From Mesorhizobium loti R88b (GTDB lineage Bacteria; Pseudomonadota; Alphaproteobacteria; Rhizobiales; Rhizobiaceae), in the NCBI RefSeq assembly GCF_013170845.1, contig NZ_CP033367.1, forward strand, positions 4,341,001 to 4,405,000: DNA of 64,000 nucleotides. The letters run 5' to 3'. Below are positions 47,629-57,238 of the stretch, piece after piece. The first letter of the stretch is position 1, and every line of letters starts with the position of its first letter. Both the position numbers and the translations under genes were made by a program. The notes below the pieces were generated by a model that saw only the letters and a list, made by a program, of their open reading frames with translations, was not told the origin of the DNA and ran no database searches.

Positions 47629-48485
47629 CGATGCTGAAACGTGTCAGGGCGCTTTTTCGCCGCGAGCGGCCGGTGTTCCCAAAACTGGAACTCCACGTCG
47701 CGCATGGCTGCAATCTGTCTTGCGAAAGTTGCGCGCACTACTCCAACCATGGTCATTCCGGCACCGTTTCGCTCGAGGAGGCGGACCGCTGGATGGGATT
47801 TTGGAGTCGGCGCGTGTCGGTCACCTGGTTCAATATCCTGGGTGGAGAGCCCACCATACACCCGCAGTTGCCCGCTTTCGTTGGACTGGTGCGGCGGCAC
47901 TGGCCAGAGGCCATAATAGAAATCGTCAGCAACGGCTTTTTCCTGCACCGTCATCCGACATTGCCGGCAATTCTTGCCGCTGATCGGGACGCTCGGCTGA
48001 CCGTCTCGGTTCATCATGGTTCGCAGGAGTACCAGGAGAGATTGAAACCGGTGTTCGATCTCGTGGAGGCTTGGCGTCGGGAACACGGGCTGCATATCGA
48101 GATCCGCCCGTCCGACAAGAACTGGACCCGTCGCTACGAAGGCTTCGGCAACACCATGTTGCCGTTCGAGGATGGCGATCCTCGCGCCAGTTGGGAAATC
48201 TGCCCGGCTCGCCATTGCAAGCAACTCCACGCCGGACAGATCTGGAAGTGTGCGCCTCTCGCCTATCTGCCGATGCAGAAGGCAAAATACCGCCTTTCCG
48301 ACAAGTGGGATCCCTATCTGGCGTATCGACCGCTTGAGCCGGGCTGTTCCAATGCGGAATTGCAGGCCTTCGCCGCGCTGGAAGACGAGGACGCATGCAG
48401 CATGTGTTCGGCAAAGAAGCGATTGTTCGAATTGCCCAATCCGCTGCGGCGCCCCAAGGACCGGGTCAGCCCTGCTGTGGTCTAG
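47625..48485 (+). CDS. Radical SAM protein with C-terminal cysteine cluster
   Basis: A 286-residue radical SAM enzyme. [20 protein letters not shown] holds the CxxxCxxC that binds the [4Fe-4S] (Cys29, Cys33, Cys36); [11 protein letters not shown] is the GGE motif for SAM. Six more cysteines follow at 192, 197, 208, 240, 257 and 260, which suggests an auxiliary cluster of the SPASM/twitch kind. The substrate is unknown. It overlaps the stop of the upstream exported Cys protein, so that protein or its product is one candidate. The ATG at 47625 is chosen for this coupling. Confidence 0.87.
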   Translation: MTMLKRVRALFRRERPVFPKLELHVAHGCNLSCESCAHYSNHGHSGTVSLEEADRWMGFWSRRVSVTWFNILGGEPTIHPQLPAFVGLVRRHWPEAIIEIVSNGFFLHRHPTLPAILAADRDARLTVSVHHGSQEYQERLKPVFDLVEAWRREHGLHIEIRPSDKNWTRRYEGFGNTMLPFEDGDPRASWEICPARHCKQLHAGQIWKCAPLAYLPMQKAKYRLSDKWDPYLAYRPLEPGCSNAELQAFAALEDEDACSMCSAKKRLFELPNPLRRPKDRVSPAVV

Positions 48486-48565
48486 CGCTGCGTCCGACAC
48501 GATGGATGTTGCGTGCCGCGCGCGGCGCCGCTATAGCCCGGACTGGTTTTTCCCGAGGCAAAAAC

Positions 48566-48853
48566 ATGTCCGTTGATGTCAAGACAGTGAAGCGTGTCGC
48601 GCGTCTCGCCCGCATCGCGGTGAGCGAAGAAGATGCAGAACGCATGACCGGCGAGTTGAATGCGATACTGGGCTTCGTCGAGCAACTGAACGAGGTCGAT
48701 GTTTCCGGCGTCGAGCCGATGACCTCGGTGACGCCGATGGAGATGAAGAAACGCCGGGATGTCGTCACCGACGGCAACAAGGCGGCTGATATCGTCGCCA
48801 ATGCACCGGCGACCGAAGAGAATTTCTTCCTCGTGCCAAAGGTCGTGGAGTAA
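48566..48853 (+). CDS. gatC: Asp/Glu-tRNA amidotransferase subunit C
   Basis: A 95-residue GatC, the linker subunit of the GatCAB amidotransferase that converts Glu-tRNA(Gln) or Asp-tRNA(Asn) to Gln/Asn-t[47 protein letters not shown] and RRDVVTDG are characteristic. Length is typical. A GNAT gene stands 7 bases downstream, before gatA; gatB is not in the window. Confidence 0.95.
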   Translation: MSVDVKTVKRVARLARIAVSEEDAERMTGELNAILGFVEQLNEVDVSGVEPMTSVTPMEMKKRRDVVTDGNKAADIVANAPATEENFFLVPKVVE

Positions 48854-48860
48854 GGCTGCG

Positions 48861-49316
48861 ATGGCAATCGAGATCGCCATCGAGACGCCGCTGCAGGACG
48901 ACGTGCGCGGCCTGGTCAACGAACTCAACGAGACGTTGCTCGAACTGACGCCGCCGGAGCACTGCTACCACCTGACCGTCGAGCAGATGGCAGGCCAGGA
49001 CACCACCGTTTTCATCGCCCGCGACAATGGCATTGCCATTGGTTGTGGCGCGCTGAAGCGTCATGGCGACGCCATCGGCGAGGTCAAGCGCATGTACACC
49101 AGGCCTTCGCATCGCGGCCGCAAGATCGGCGCCAGGATCGTCGAGCGTGTCGAGGCGCTGGCCCGCGATGAAGGGCTGAAGCGGCTGGTGCTGGAGACGG
49201 GCGACCGTCATCCCGCCGCCTGGACCGTCTATGAACGTGCCGGATTTTCGCGCTGCGGCCCCGTACTGGATTATCCCGACTCCGAGTGGTCGGTTTTTTA
49301 CGAAAAGAGCCTTTGA
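48861..49316 (+). CDS. GNAT family N-acetyltransferase between gatC and gatA
   Basis: A 151-residue acetyltransferase. Motif A for acetyl-CoA is [28 protein letters not shown], followed by [31 protein letters not shown]. Substrate is unknown; it could be a small metabolite or a protein N terminus. It starts 7 bases after gatC, and its TGA shares one base with the gatA ATG, so it is embedded in the amidotransferase operon. The start at 48861 gives a full-length domain. Confidence 0.88.
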   Translation: MAIEIAIETPLQDDVRGLVNELNETLLELTPPEHCYHLTVEQMAGQDTTVFIARDNGIAIGCGALKRHGDAIGEVKRMYTRPSHRGRKIGARIVERVEALARDEGLKRLVLETGDRHPAAWTVYERAGFSRCGPVLDYPDSEWSVFYEKSL

Positions 49317-50881
49317 TGAGCGACCTGACCCGACTGACGATTTCGCAGGCCCGTGCCAAGCTGCGCGGCAAGGAAATCACGGCGACCGAGATTACCGAAG
49401 CCTATCTCGCGGCCATCGATCGCGCCAATCCGGCGCTCAATGCCTATGTCGCGGTCACCGGAGACAGAGCGCGCGATATGGCCAAGGCGTCCGACACCAG
49501 GCTGGTCAAGGGCGAGGGTGGTGCGCTGGAAGGCATTCCGTTGGGGATCAAGGACCTGTTCGGCACGGAAGGTGTCCATACCCAGGCCTGCAGCCACGTG
49601 CTCGATGGCTTCAAGCCGCGTTACGAATCGACCGTCACGACCAATCTGTGGGCCGATGGCGCCGTGATGCTCGGCAAGCTCAACATGGACGAGTTCGCCA
49701 TGGGCTCTTCCAACGAGACGTCCTTTTATGGCCCGGTCATCAACCCTTGGCGGCGTTCGCGCCTCGACACGGTGGTGATGCCGACGACGCATCAGGGCGA
49801 CGGCGGCTTCGTATCGGCCGGTGGCACAAAAACCCGGCGCAGCCTGGACAATGCGCAGTTGGTGCCGGGTGGCTCTTCGGGTGGTTCGGCAACCGCGGTC
49901 TCCGCCTTCCTGTGTGCCGGCGCAACCGCGACGGATACGGGCGGCTCGATCCGCCAGCCCGCCGCCTTCACTGGCACGGTCGGCATCAAGCCGACTTATG
50001 GCCGCTGCTCGCGCTGGGGCATTGTCGCCTTTGCCTCGTCGCTCGACCAGGCTGGCCCAATCGCGCGCGACGTGCGCGATGCCGCGATCCTTTTGAAATC
50101 AATGGCTTCGGTCGATCCGAAGGACACCACCTCAGTCGACCGGCCGGTGCCGGACTATGAGGCGGCGATCGGCAAGCCGATCAAGGGTATGAAGGTCGGC
50201 ATTCCCAAGGAATACCGCGTCGACGGCATGCCCGAAGAGATCGAGGCGCTGTGGCAGAAGGGCATTGCCTGGCTCAGGGATGCCGGCGCCGAGATCGTCG
50301 ACATTTCCCTGCCGCACACCAAATACGCGCTGCCGGCCTATTACATCGTGGCGCCCGCCGAGGCGTCTTCCAACCTGGCGCGCTATGACGGCGTCCGTTA
50401 CGGGCTGCGCGTGCCGGGCAAGGACATCATAGAGATGTACGAGAAGACCCGCGCCGCCGGCTTTGGCCGCGAGGTCAAGCGCCGCATCATGATCGGCACC
50501 TATGTGCTGTCGGCCGGCTATTACGACGCCTACTATCTGCAGGCACAGAAGGTGCGCAACCTGATCAAGCGCGACTTCGAGAATGTCTTTGCCGCCGGCG
50601 TCGATGTCATCCTGACCCCGGCAACACCGTCCGCCGCCTTCGGCATCGCCGATGAGGACATGGCCGCCGATCCGGTCAAGATGTACCTCAACGACATTTT
50701 CACCGTCACCGTGAACATGGCCGGCCTGCCGGGTATCGCCGTGCCCGCCGGTCTCGACCCCAAGGGGCTGCCGCTCGGCCTGCAGCTGATCGGCCGGCCG
50801 TTCGAGGAAGAGACGCTGTTCCAGACGGCGGCCGTCATCGAGCAGGCGGCCGGCACATTTCAGCCGGAGAAGTGGTGGTAG
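49316..50881 (+). CDS. gatA: Asp/Glu-tRNA amidotransferase subunit A, with an inserted loop
   Basis: A 521-residue amidase-signature protein that hydrolyses glutamine to supply ammonia to GatB. The triad is Lys79 (PLGIKDLF), the cis-Ser at about 188 in [10 protein letters not shown] and the nucleophile Ser211 ([12 protein letters not shown]). Between NPW (143-145) and LVPGGSSGG (182-190) there is an unusual loop of about 37 residues, 25 or so more than usual, containing [15 protein letters not shown]. Total length exceeds the usual 490 accordingly. It is coupled to the GNAT gene by a TGATG overlap. Confidence 0.94.
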   Translation: MSDLTRLTISQARAKLRGKEITATEITEAYLAAIDRANPALNAYVAVTGDRARDMAKASDTRLVKGEGGALEGIPLGIKDLFGTEGVHTQACSHVLDGFKPRYESTVTTNLWADGAVMLGKLNMDEFAMGSSNETSFYGPVINPWRRSRLDTVVMPTTHQGDGGFVSAGGTKTRRSLDNAQLVPGGSSGGSATAVSAFLCAGATATDTGGSIRQPAAFTGTVGIKPTYGRCSRWGIVAFASSLDQAGPIARDVRDAAILLKSMASVDPKDTTSVDRPVPDYEAAIGKPIKGMKVGIPKEYRVDGMPEEIEALWQKGIAWLRDAGAEIVDISLPHTKYALPAYYIVAPAEASSNLARYDGVRYGLRVPGKDIIEMYEKTRAAGFGREVKRRIMIGTYVLSAGYYDAYYLQAQKVRNLIKRDFENVFAAGVDVILTPATPSAAFGIADEDMAADPVKMYLNDIFTVTVNMAGLPGIAVPAGLDPKGLPLGLQLIGRPFEEETLFQTAAVIEQAAGTFQPEKWW

Positions 50882-50909
50882 GGATATCGCTCGTCTGAAG
50901 GGGTGAGCG

Positions 50910-51707
50910 ATGTTCTACTATCTTTCCAAGATCCTCTGGTTCTTCATCCAGCCGCTTAACCTGACGATTTTCCTGCTTCTGGCGGGGCTGATTGCCGGGA
51001 TGATCGGCCGGCGGCGGCTGGCCGTCACCGGCAGCGTTCTGGCGTTTCTGATTCTGGCGCTATCGGCCTGGACGTCGCTTGGCGCCATGATGCTCAACCC
51101 GCTCGAAGGACGCTTTCCACGGCCGCCGCTGCCGGAAAAGGTCGACGGCATCGTCGTGCTCGGTGGCGGGTTCGAGGGCGGGATCAATCTGGTTCGCGGC
51201 GGCTACGAATTGAGCAGCGGCGGCGATCGCATGGTCGAGACCGCTATCCTCGCCCGGCGCTTCCCGCAGGCCAAGGTGGTTGTATCAGGCGGAAACGGCT
51301 CGCTTTTCCTTGATGGCGAGGGCGACGCTGACACCGCGCCCCGCCTCCTTGGCCCGCTGGGTGTATCGGCCGATCGTCTGATCCTCGAGGACAAGTCCCG
51401 CAACACCTATGAAAATGCGGTCTTCAGCCGCCAACTTGTCGAACCGAAGCCGGGCGAGACGTGGCTGCTGGTGACCTCCGCCTTCCACATGCCACGGGCC
51501 AAGGCACTGTTCGACAAGGCTGGTTTTCCAACCGTCCCATGGCCGGTCGACTATCGCACCTCGGGCAAAGAAGGTGTCGGCTTGTTCCGCGACAATGCGT
51601 CGGATTCAGTAGAGAATACGACCACTGCGATCCGCGAATGGATCGGGCTTTTCGCCTATTGGCTTTCCAGCCGCATCGATCAGCCTTTTCCAGCACCTGG
51701 CGGCTGA
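50910..51707 (+). CDS. YdcF/ElyC family membrane protein (DUF218)
   Basis: A 265-residue protein with two N-terminal membrane helices (LWFFIQPLNLTIFLLLAGLIAGMI and RLAVTGSVLAFLILALSAW) and a periplasmic or cytoplasmic DUF218 domain: VDGIVVLGGGFEGG, VVSGGNGSLF, LEDKSRNTYENAVFSRQL and LLVTSAFHMPRAKALFDKAGF. ElyC, its E. coli relative, affects envelope/peptidoglycan biogenesis. The ATG follows AAGGGGTGAGCG. It overlaps the convergent DUF599 gene by 28 bases. Confidence 0.85.
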   Translation: MFYYLSKILWFFIQPLNLTIFLLLAGLIAGMIGRRRLAVTGSVLAFLILALSAWTSLGAMMLNPLEGRFPRPPLPEKVDGIVVLGGGFEGGINLVRGGYELSSGGDRMVETAILARRFPQAKVVVSGGNGSLFLDGEGDADTAPRLLGPLGVSADRLILEDKSRNTYENAVFSRQLVEPKPGETWLLVTSAFHMPRAKALFDKAGFPTVPWPVDYRTSGKEGVGLFRDNASDSVENTTTAIREWIGLFAYWLSSRIDQPFPAPGG

Positions 51708-52399
51708 CCGATGACAGCGCGCCGTGCCGCCGAAAAGAACTGGCGCCGCACCAGCACGGCCAGCAGCAGAAGCGTCGACAGCACGAACACCACCGGGTCG
51801 ACGAACCAGCCGAGGTAGCCGATCGAGAAGAACACGCCGCGCAAGCCCGAGTTGAAATGCTTGCCGGCAAGCATGTTCATCTGCGCCGCGCGCCACACCG
51901 CCGTCTCGGTGACCGGATTGCGCGAGGCTTCGCCATGCGGGATCGGCACGGCGCCGATCAGGATCGAGCAATAGTTGAACAGCCGGTAGGCCCAGCCGAA
52001 TTTGAAGAAGGAAAAGGCCAGAATTAACACCAGCCCCAGCACCTTGATCTGGAAGGCCGGGCGCGACGGCGCGCCGCCGAGCGGCAGGTTGCTTAGCACC
52101 TCAAGCACCCGGTCGGATGCACCGAGCAAGGCAAAACAGCCGCCGAGCGCGATCAGCGAGCTGGAGGCGAAGAAGGCGGTTCCCTGTTGCAGGCCGCTCA
52201 TGATGGCGGTGTCGACGATACGGATCTCGCGCTCGGCCATGGTACGCATCCAGGCCTCGCGCTGCGCATTCATTGCCGTCGTCAGAGAAATGCGGCTGAC
52301 CAGCTTGCCGTCAGAGGCGAGCGTGTGCAGCAGCCAGGCGATGAGGAAGAGGGCCAACGCCCCGAAATCAGCCGTCGAAAGATAGAAGGAATCGCCCAT
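51680..52399 (-). CDS. DUF599 membrane protein
   Basis: A 239-residue protein with four or five membrane helices, starting with DFGALALFLIAWLLHTLA. The central RISLTTAMNAQREAWMRTMAEREIRIVDTAIMSGLQQGTAFFASS is a conserved block of DUF599. Function is unknown. It is convergent with the YdcF gene (28-base overlap) and divergent from sdaA. Confidence 0.82.
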   Translation of the reverse strand: MGDSFYLSTADFGALALFLIAWLLHTLASDGKLVSRISLTTAMNAQREAWMRTMAEREIRIVDTAIMSGLQQGTAFFASSSLIALGGCFALLGASDRVLEVLSNLPLGGAPSRPAFQIKVLGLVLILAFSFFKFGWAYRLFNYCSILIGAVPIPHGEASRNPVTETAVWRAAQMNMLAGKHFNSGLRGVFFSIGYLGWFVDPVVFVLSTLLLLAVLVRRQFFSAARRAVIGQPPGAGKG

Positions 52400-52579
52400 G
52401 GCCTGAATTTACCACATCTCGCGCGGTCGCTTCGATGGCTGGCTCCAGCGATCGACAGCAATGTCGCTGCCGGAGCAAACAAGGTCGGCAGGTGCAGCGC
52501 CGCGATTGTCAAAAGAGCGGAAACATCCTTGGAATTCCTATATGCAGTCCTCGACGTGACCTGCGGAGACAACGCCCTC

Positions 52580-53983
52580 GTGTTCCTTTCGGTTTTCGAC
52601 CTGTTCAAGATCGGCATCGGTCCATCGAGCTCGCACACGATGGGGCCGATGACGGCGGCTGCCCGTTTCCTCGACGAAATCCTCAATGGCGACTGGCCGC
52701 GCCCGGCCGGCGTGAAGGTCGACCGGCTGGGCGCCAGCCTGCACGGCTCGCTTGCCTATACCGGCATCGGCCACGGCAGCGATCGCGCCGTCGTGCTCGG
52801 CCTTGCCGGCCTGACACCGCAGACTGTCGATCCTGATCAGGCTGATGGGATTGCCAGCCTCATCGCTGATGAAAGGCGCATTTCGCCTCCCGGCCATCCA
52901 TCCTATCGCTTCGACCCAGCCACCGATCTGGTGCTCGATCGCAAGACACAGCTCACGGGTCATGCCAACGGCATGGCGTTCTATGCCTACGATGCCGGCG
53001 ACCGTCTGCTGCTCAAGCGCATCTACTATTCGATCGGTGGCGGCTTCGTGGTTTCGGAAGAAGAACTGCAGCGCATGAAGGCCAAGGGCTCGGTGACGAC
53101 CGAAGGCAGACGAGTGCCTTATCCTTTCAAGAATGCGGTCGAGATGCTGAAGATGGCGGCCAAAAGCGGCCTTTCCATCGCCGAGATGAAGCGCGTCAAC
53201 GAGGAAACGCAGATGACGCGCGAAGAGCTCGACTCCGGCCTCGACGCCATCTGGGGTGCGATGAAGAGCTGCATCGACCGCGGCCTGTCGCAGGACGGCA
53301 TCATGCCGGGCGGGCTGAAGGTCCGGCGCCGTGCGCGTATGCTGCACGACAAGCTGCAGGAACAGTGGCAGCAGAACAAACCCAATCCGTTGCTCGCCAA
53401 TGACTGGCTGTCGATCTACGCCATGGCGGTCAACGAGGAGAACGCGGCCGGGGGCCGCGTCGTCACCGCGCCGACCAACGGGGCCGCCGGTACACTGCCG
53501 GCGGTGCTGCGCTACTGGCTGCATTTCCATCCCGAGGCCGACCAGCCAAGCATCCGCGACTTCCTGCTGACGGCGGCGGCCGTTGGCGGCATCATCAAGA
53601 CCAACGCCTCGATCTCCGGTGCCGAGGTCGGCTGCCAGGGCGAAGTGGGGTCTGCCTCGGCAATGGCCGCGGCCGGCCTGTGCGCCGTCATGGGCGGCAC
53701 GCCGATGCAGGTCGAGAACGCCGCCGAAATCGCGCTCGAACACCATCTCGGCATGACCTGCGACCCGGTCGGCGGCCTGGTCCAGGTGCCGTGCATCGAG
53801 CGCAATGCGCTGGGCGCGGTCAAGGCGGTGACCGCTGCGTCACTGGCGATCAAGGGTGACGGCGTCCATTTCGTGCCGCTCGACGCCGCGATCGAGACCA
53901 TGCGCCAGACCGGCCTCGACATGAACGAGAAGTACAAGGAGACCAGCCTTGGCGGTCTTGCGGTCAATGTCGTGGAATGCTGA
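52580..53983 (+). CDS. sdaA: L-serine ammonia-lyase (serine deaminase)
   Basis: A 467-residue iron-sulfur enzyme that converts L-serine to pyruvate and ammonia. It begins [23 protein letters not shown], the SDH beta-domain signature, and the alpha domain has [40 protein letters not shown] and [18 protein letters not shown], whose cysteines bind the [4Fe-4S]. The GTG at 52580, after GGAGA with 9-10 base spacing, gives the classic N terminus; the open frame extends far upstream but only as a shadow of DUF599. Confidence 0.95.
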   Translation: MFLSVFDLFKIGIGPSSSHTMGPMTAAARFLDEILNGDWPRPAGVKVDRLGASLHGSLAYTGIGHGSDRAVVLGLAGLTPQTVDPDQADGIASLIADERRISPPGHPSYRFDPATDLVLDRKTQLTGHANGMAFYAYDAGDRLLLKRIYYSIGGGFVVSEEELQRMKAKGSVTTEGRRVPYPFKNAVEMLKMAAKSGLSIAEMKRVNEETQMTREELDSGLDAIWGAMKSCIDRGLSQDGIMPGGLKVRRRARMLHDKLQEQWQQNKPNPLLANDWLSIYAMAVNEENAAGGRVVTAPTNGAAGTLPAVLRYWLHFHPEADQPSIRDFLLTAAAVGGIIKTNASISGAEVGCQGEVGSASAMAAAGLCAVMGGTPMQVENAAEIALEHHLGMTCDPVGGLVQVPCIERNALGAVKAVTAASLAIKGDGVHFVPLDAAIETMRQTGLDMNEKYKETSLGGLAVNVVEC

Positions 53984-54060
53984 GGGGCTGGCCTAAACCG
54001 GCACTGTGGAGAAGTCCCTCAGGTCGTTGACGTCGCGGCGCTCCGGACTAACCTTAGCGA

Positions 54061-54498
54061 ATGGCTCTCAATCTCCTAAAACTGTGCGTCGGCTGCGACA
54101 GCGTCGAGGATCTCGAGGAATGGATCGAGTTTCGCCTCGACGAGCGTCGCCGGGCCGGTGAACCGGCCGAACACTGGCACACCACGCGCATGGTGCCGAC
54201 GCGGGGCGCCGAAATCATCGATGGCGGTTCGCTCTACTGGGTGGTCAAGGGCAACGTGCAATGCCGCCAGTTGATCACCGAGATCCGGCCGTTCACGGAC
54301 GACGACGGCATCGGTCGCTGCCATCTGATGCTCGACCCACAAGTCGTGCGCACCGATTGGCAGCCGCGTCGGGCTTTTCAGGGCTGGCGCTACCTGAAAC
54401 CGTCGGATGCGCCGGTCGATCTCGGCAAGGGCAAGGCGGGGCTGATCGAAATGCCGCCGAAACTCAGGCGCGAACTTGCCGATCTCGGCCTGCTGTAG
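54061..54498 (+). CDS. DUF1489 family protein
   Basis: A 145-residue soluble protein with MALNLLKLCVGCDSVEDLEEW at the start and HTTRMVPTRGAEIIDGGSLYWVVKG in the first third, matching DUF1489, an alphaproteobacterial family of unknown function. RCHLMLDPQVVRTDWQPRRAFQGWRYL is also typical. Size is normal. It is 77 bases after sdaA and may be transcribed with it. The 54499-54753 stretch that follows contains no gene I can support. Confidence 0.85.
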   Translation: MALNLLKLCVGCDSVEDLEEWIEFRLDERRRAGEPAEHWHTTRMVPTRGAEIIDGGSLYWVVKGNVQCRQLITEIRPFTDDDGIGRCHLMLDPQVVRTDWQPRRAFQGWRYLKPSDAPVDLGKGKAGLIEMPPKLRRELADLGLL

Positions 54499-54753
54499 GT
54501 TATCGCGCAGCAGCGTCGCCTGTTCGTGCGCGGGCTATCTCTGGCCCTCAATCTTGCTTCGCTCTGGACTTGCAAGCGGCGAGACCTCGCCACATCTTGA
54601 AATTCACGCCCGATGAAAAGCTGTCGAAATCGGCAAAGGGATCGCAAGGCGGTCCGCTTCCGGTCCCCGAGGCCATGATTCCGGCGCAGAAAAAGTGTTT
54701 GATGAAATGGCGCGGTTGTCCAAACGTTCAGGGGATCCGCGAGGCGGTGGGAA

Positions 54754-55455
54754 ATGCTAGGCGCAATTATCGTTCTGGTCGCATTGCTGTTGGTGCTGCT
54801 GAGCGTAGCCACCGCGTTTCTGCGTGCCGATCCGGCAAGGCTCGCAAATGGAACGAGGACGGCTGGGCCGATCCTGTTGGCTCTGGTTGGCGGCGCGGTG
54901 CTTCTGGTTGGCCGAAGCGGAATCGGCGGCGTCATGCTGTTCGTGGCAATCGGCTGGTATGCCGCCACGCGCACAAACCGGCCTGATGTCAGGCTGGCGC
55001 CGGGAAAACGCTCAACGGTGCGGACGGCAGCGCTCGAAATGGAGCTGGATCACGATACGGGCGGCCTCGAAGGGCTGGTTCTGGCCGGCCGCCACGACGG
55101 CAAGATGCTTGGCGCGATGGGGCTTGCGGAGTTGCAGCATCTCTACCGCGAGCTCTCCGGCGACGCGGAGAGCCGCCAGTTGCTAGAGACGTATCTTGAC
55201 GGCAGATTTCCCGTCTGGCGCAAAAACACTGAGACGAACGGTGGCGAAGGGCTGGGTGTTGCGCCAGGTCCGGGCGCCATGACTAAGGAGGAGGCCTACA
55301 AGGTCCTTGGTCTTGAAGCGGGGGCCGCCGCGGCGGATGTCCGCAAGGCGCACCGCCGCCTGATGCAGCGCCTGCACCCCGATATCGGCGGCACGTCTTT
55401 CCTGGCGGCGCGAATCAACGAAGCCAAGGACGTCTTGCTCTCCAACCACAACTAG
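54754..55455 (+). CDS. Membrane-anchored J-domain protein
   Basis: A 233-residue protein. Residues 1-70 contain two or three membrane helices (MLGAIIVLVALLLVLLSVATAFL; AGPILLALVGGAVLLVG; GVMLFVAIGWYAA), a central soluble part contains RTAALEMELDHDTGGLEGLVLAGRHDGK, and the last 60 residues are a J domain: MTKEEAYKVLGLEAGA...RKAHRRLMQRLHPDIGG with the HPD motif intact. It resembles the Tim14/DjlA-like J proteins that recruit DnaK to the membrane. Its client is unknown. It is convergent with the carboxypeptidase gene. Confidence 0.85.
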   Translation: MLGAIIVLVALLLVLLSVATAFLRADPARLANGTRTAGPILLALVGGAVLLVGRSGIGGVMLFVAIGWYAATRTNRPDVRLAPGKRSTVRTAALEMELDHDTGGLEGLVLAGRHDGKMLGAMGLAELQHLYRELSGDAESRQLLETYLDGRFPVWRKNTETNGGEGLGVAPGPGAMTKEEAYKVLGLEAGAAAADVRKAHRRLMQRLHPDIGGTSFLAARINEAKDVLLSNHN

Positions 55456-55501
55456 TCTCCTTCGACGCAAAAAATTTCCGGGAGATCGTTTCCACGCCGT
55501 C

Positions 55502-56953
55502 CTATTGCTGGACGGCGTAGCACGAGATTTTCTTCTTCTTCAAAGCGGTACAAGCCTTCCAGGCGGCGTCCTTCGAACCAAAGCCGCCGAAGCGGGCGCG
55601 GTAGTAGGTGACCCCGTCCTTGTCGAAGGCGACGGTGAAACCGGCAGCATCGGCCAGTACCTTGGGCGCCTGCTTGCTGGTCTTGTCGAGGAAGGCCTGG
55701 GCTTCGGACTGCTTCGGCGAAGAGGCGACCTGAATGGCCCAGCCCGACGGGACCGACGCGGTGTTGACCGGATCGACAGCCGGTGTCGGCTCGGCATAGG
55801 CGGATACGACCTGGGCTGTGGCGACCTTGGGGGCGGAGACGATGACCGTCTTCACCTTCTTTGCCGGCACAACCAGCTTGGGTGCTTCGGCCTCGGCGCT
55901 CTCTTCGTCGTCACTGTCGCCCTGCGCAACGGGGGTGTCTTCGGCAACGGCTGCGTCTTCGGCAACGGCCGTGTCATCGGCGCTGGCCACGGCCACCGGC
56001 TTGTCATCCGGGGTCGGCGCGTCGTGCTTGGGCAGGAGAACCTTGGCAAGCGCCTTGATCGGATTTCCGCGATCGGCATCAGCATCAGCGACCAGGGCGC
56101 CACCGCCACGGGTCGAGGCCCTTGGCATGTAAGTGTTTATCAGGCCTGCCATCTGATTGTCGCGGCTACCGCCCGACGTGCCGCCCATGACAACGGCGAC
56201 GAGACGGCGGTTGCCGTCATTGACCGACGAGACGAGGTTGAAGCCGGACGCGCGGGTGTAACCGGTCTTGATGCCGTCGACGCCCTTGATGCGTCCCAGC
56301 AGACGGTTGTGACCGTTGATGCGCTGACGGCCGTAGAGAAAGGAGCGCTGTGAGAAATAGCCGTAATATTGCGGAAAATGCTCGCGCAGAGCGATGCCGA
56401 GCGTCGCCATGTCGCGCGCGGTCGTGAACTGGCCGGGATCGGGCAAACCGTTGGCGTTGCGGAAGACGGTGCCGTTCATGCCCAGTGCCCGCGCCTTGGC
56501 GGTCATCATGCGGGCAAAAGTGGTTTCGTTGCCGCCGAGCATTTCACCAAGCGCGGTGGCCGAGTCGTTCGCCGACTTGGTGACGATCGACAGGATTGCG
56601 GTGTCGACAGTGACCGAACCGCCCGGCTTCACACCGAGTTTCGTCGGCGCCTCGGCAGAGGCATGGGCCGAAAACACGACCGGTGAGTTCCGGCTGATCT
56701 TGCCCTTCGCCAGAGCCTCGAACGTCAGGTAAAGCGTCATCATCTTGGTCAGCGACGCCGGATAGCGCCTGCCGTTGGCATCCGCCGAGTACAGCACCTT
56801 GCCAGTCTTGGCGTCCACGACGATGGCCGCCGGCCGGGCTGCCAATGACGAGGCAACGTCGGCGCAAACGAATGTCAACGCCAAGGCGAAGACCATGACC
56901 GCTTTGAGGGGGGAGGTGGATTTGGAAACGATGCCCAACAACGCCTTACGCAC
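55502..56953 (-). CDS. D-alanyl-D-alanine carboxypeptidase with SPOR domain
   Basis: A 483-residue penicillin-binding protein of peptidase family S11. After a long signal sequence, the motifs are SLTK (YPASLTKMMTLYL), SAN (TKSANDSATALGEML) and KTG (GVDGIKTGYTRASG). A Pro/Ala/acidic linker of about 110 residues leads to a C-terminal SPOR domain (GWAIQVASSPKQSEAQAFLDK...YYRARFGGF), which binds denuded peptidoglycan at division sites. It trims pentapeptides in the periplasm. The GTG at 56953 follows AAGGG by 8 bases; an ATG-less extension to 57019 is possible. Confidence 0.9.
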   Translation of the reverse strand: MRKALLGIVSKSTSPLKAVMVFALALTFVCADVASSLAARPAAIVVDAKTGKVLYSADANGRRYPASLTKMMTLYLTFEALAKGKISRNSPVVFSAHASAEAPTKLGVKPGGSVTVDTAILSIVTKSANDSATALGEMLGGNETTFARMMTAKARALGMNGTVFRNANGLPDPGQFTTARDMATLGIALREHFPQYYGYFSQRSFLYGRQRINGHNRLLGRIKGVDGIKTGYTRASGFNLVSSVNDGNRRLVAVVMGGTSGGSRDNQMAGLINTYMPRASTRGGGALVADADADRGNPIKALAKVLLPKHDAPTPDDKPVAVASADDTAVAEDAAVAEDTPVAQGDSDDEESAEAEAPKLVVPAKKVKTVIVSAPKVATAQVVSAYAEPTPAVDPVNTASVPSGWAIQVASSPKQSEAQAFLDKTSKQAPKVLADAAGFTVAFDKDGVTYYRARFGGFGSKDAAWKACTALKKKKISCYAVQQ

Positions 56954-57149
56954 TGATACTACCCTTGAATTCTTCGTTGCGTTGGAGGCGGCAAAGGGTC
57001 CTGCCTCACTTGCAGCCAAGCTAGCCGGGCAGCGTTACCAATCCGTTTATGGTAACCGCCGCGTTCACCATTTTCTTCGGGCTTGAAACTCACTTTATTT
57101 GATTTTTAGCCATTGCCTGCGCAGGCGGGCCCCGCACGCCGGCGAAATA

Positions 57150-57177
57150 TTGACTTTTGTGCGGCGCACAATATATT
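57150..57177 (+). promoter_or_regulatory. Sigma-70-type promoter of the phasin gene
   Basis: TTGACT (57150-57155), a 16-base spacer and TATATT (57172-57177) match the consensus closely and lie about 60 bases upstream of the phasin ATG. Confidence 0.7.
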
Positions 57178-57191
57178 AAGGTGCATTGCAC
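57157..57191. promoter_or_regulatory. Two TGC-N3-GCA palindromes in the phasin promoter (PhaR-type operator)
   Basis: TTGTGCGGCGCACAA (57157-57171) fills the promoter spacer and GTGCATTGCAC (57181-57191) follows the -10. Both have the form TGC-N3-GCA and their centres are 22 bases apart, two helical turns. PhaR/PhbF-type repressors of polyhydroxybutyrate genes bind such TGC-N3-GCA sites. Confidence 0.6.
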
Positions 57192-57238
57192 AAGGGCGCC
57201 CCGAAGAAGGACGCCACAACCGTCAAGGGAATCGTGAA

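Noticed and set aside
52187..52579. N-terminal extension of the sdaA frame
   Set aside because: The extra 131 residues are the reverse complement of DUF599 and the intergenic gap; the GTG at 52580 gives the standard serine deaminase N terminus and has a ribosome site.
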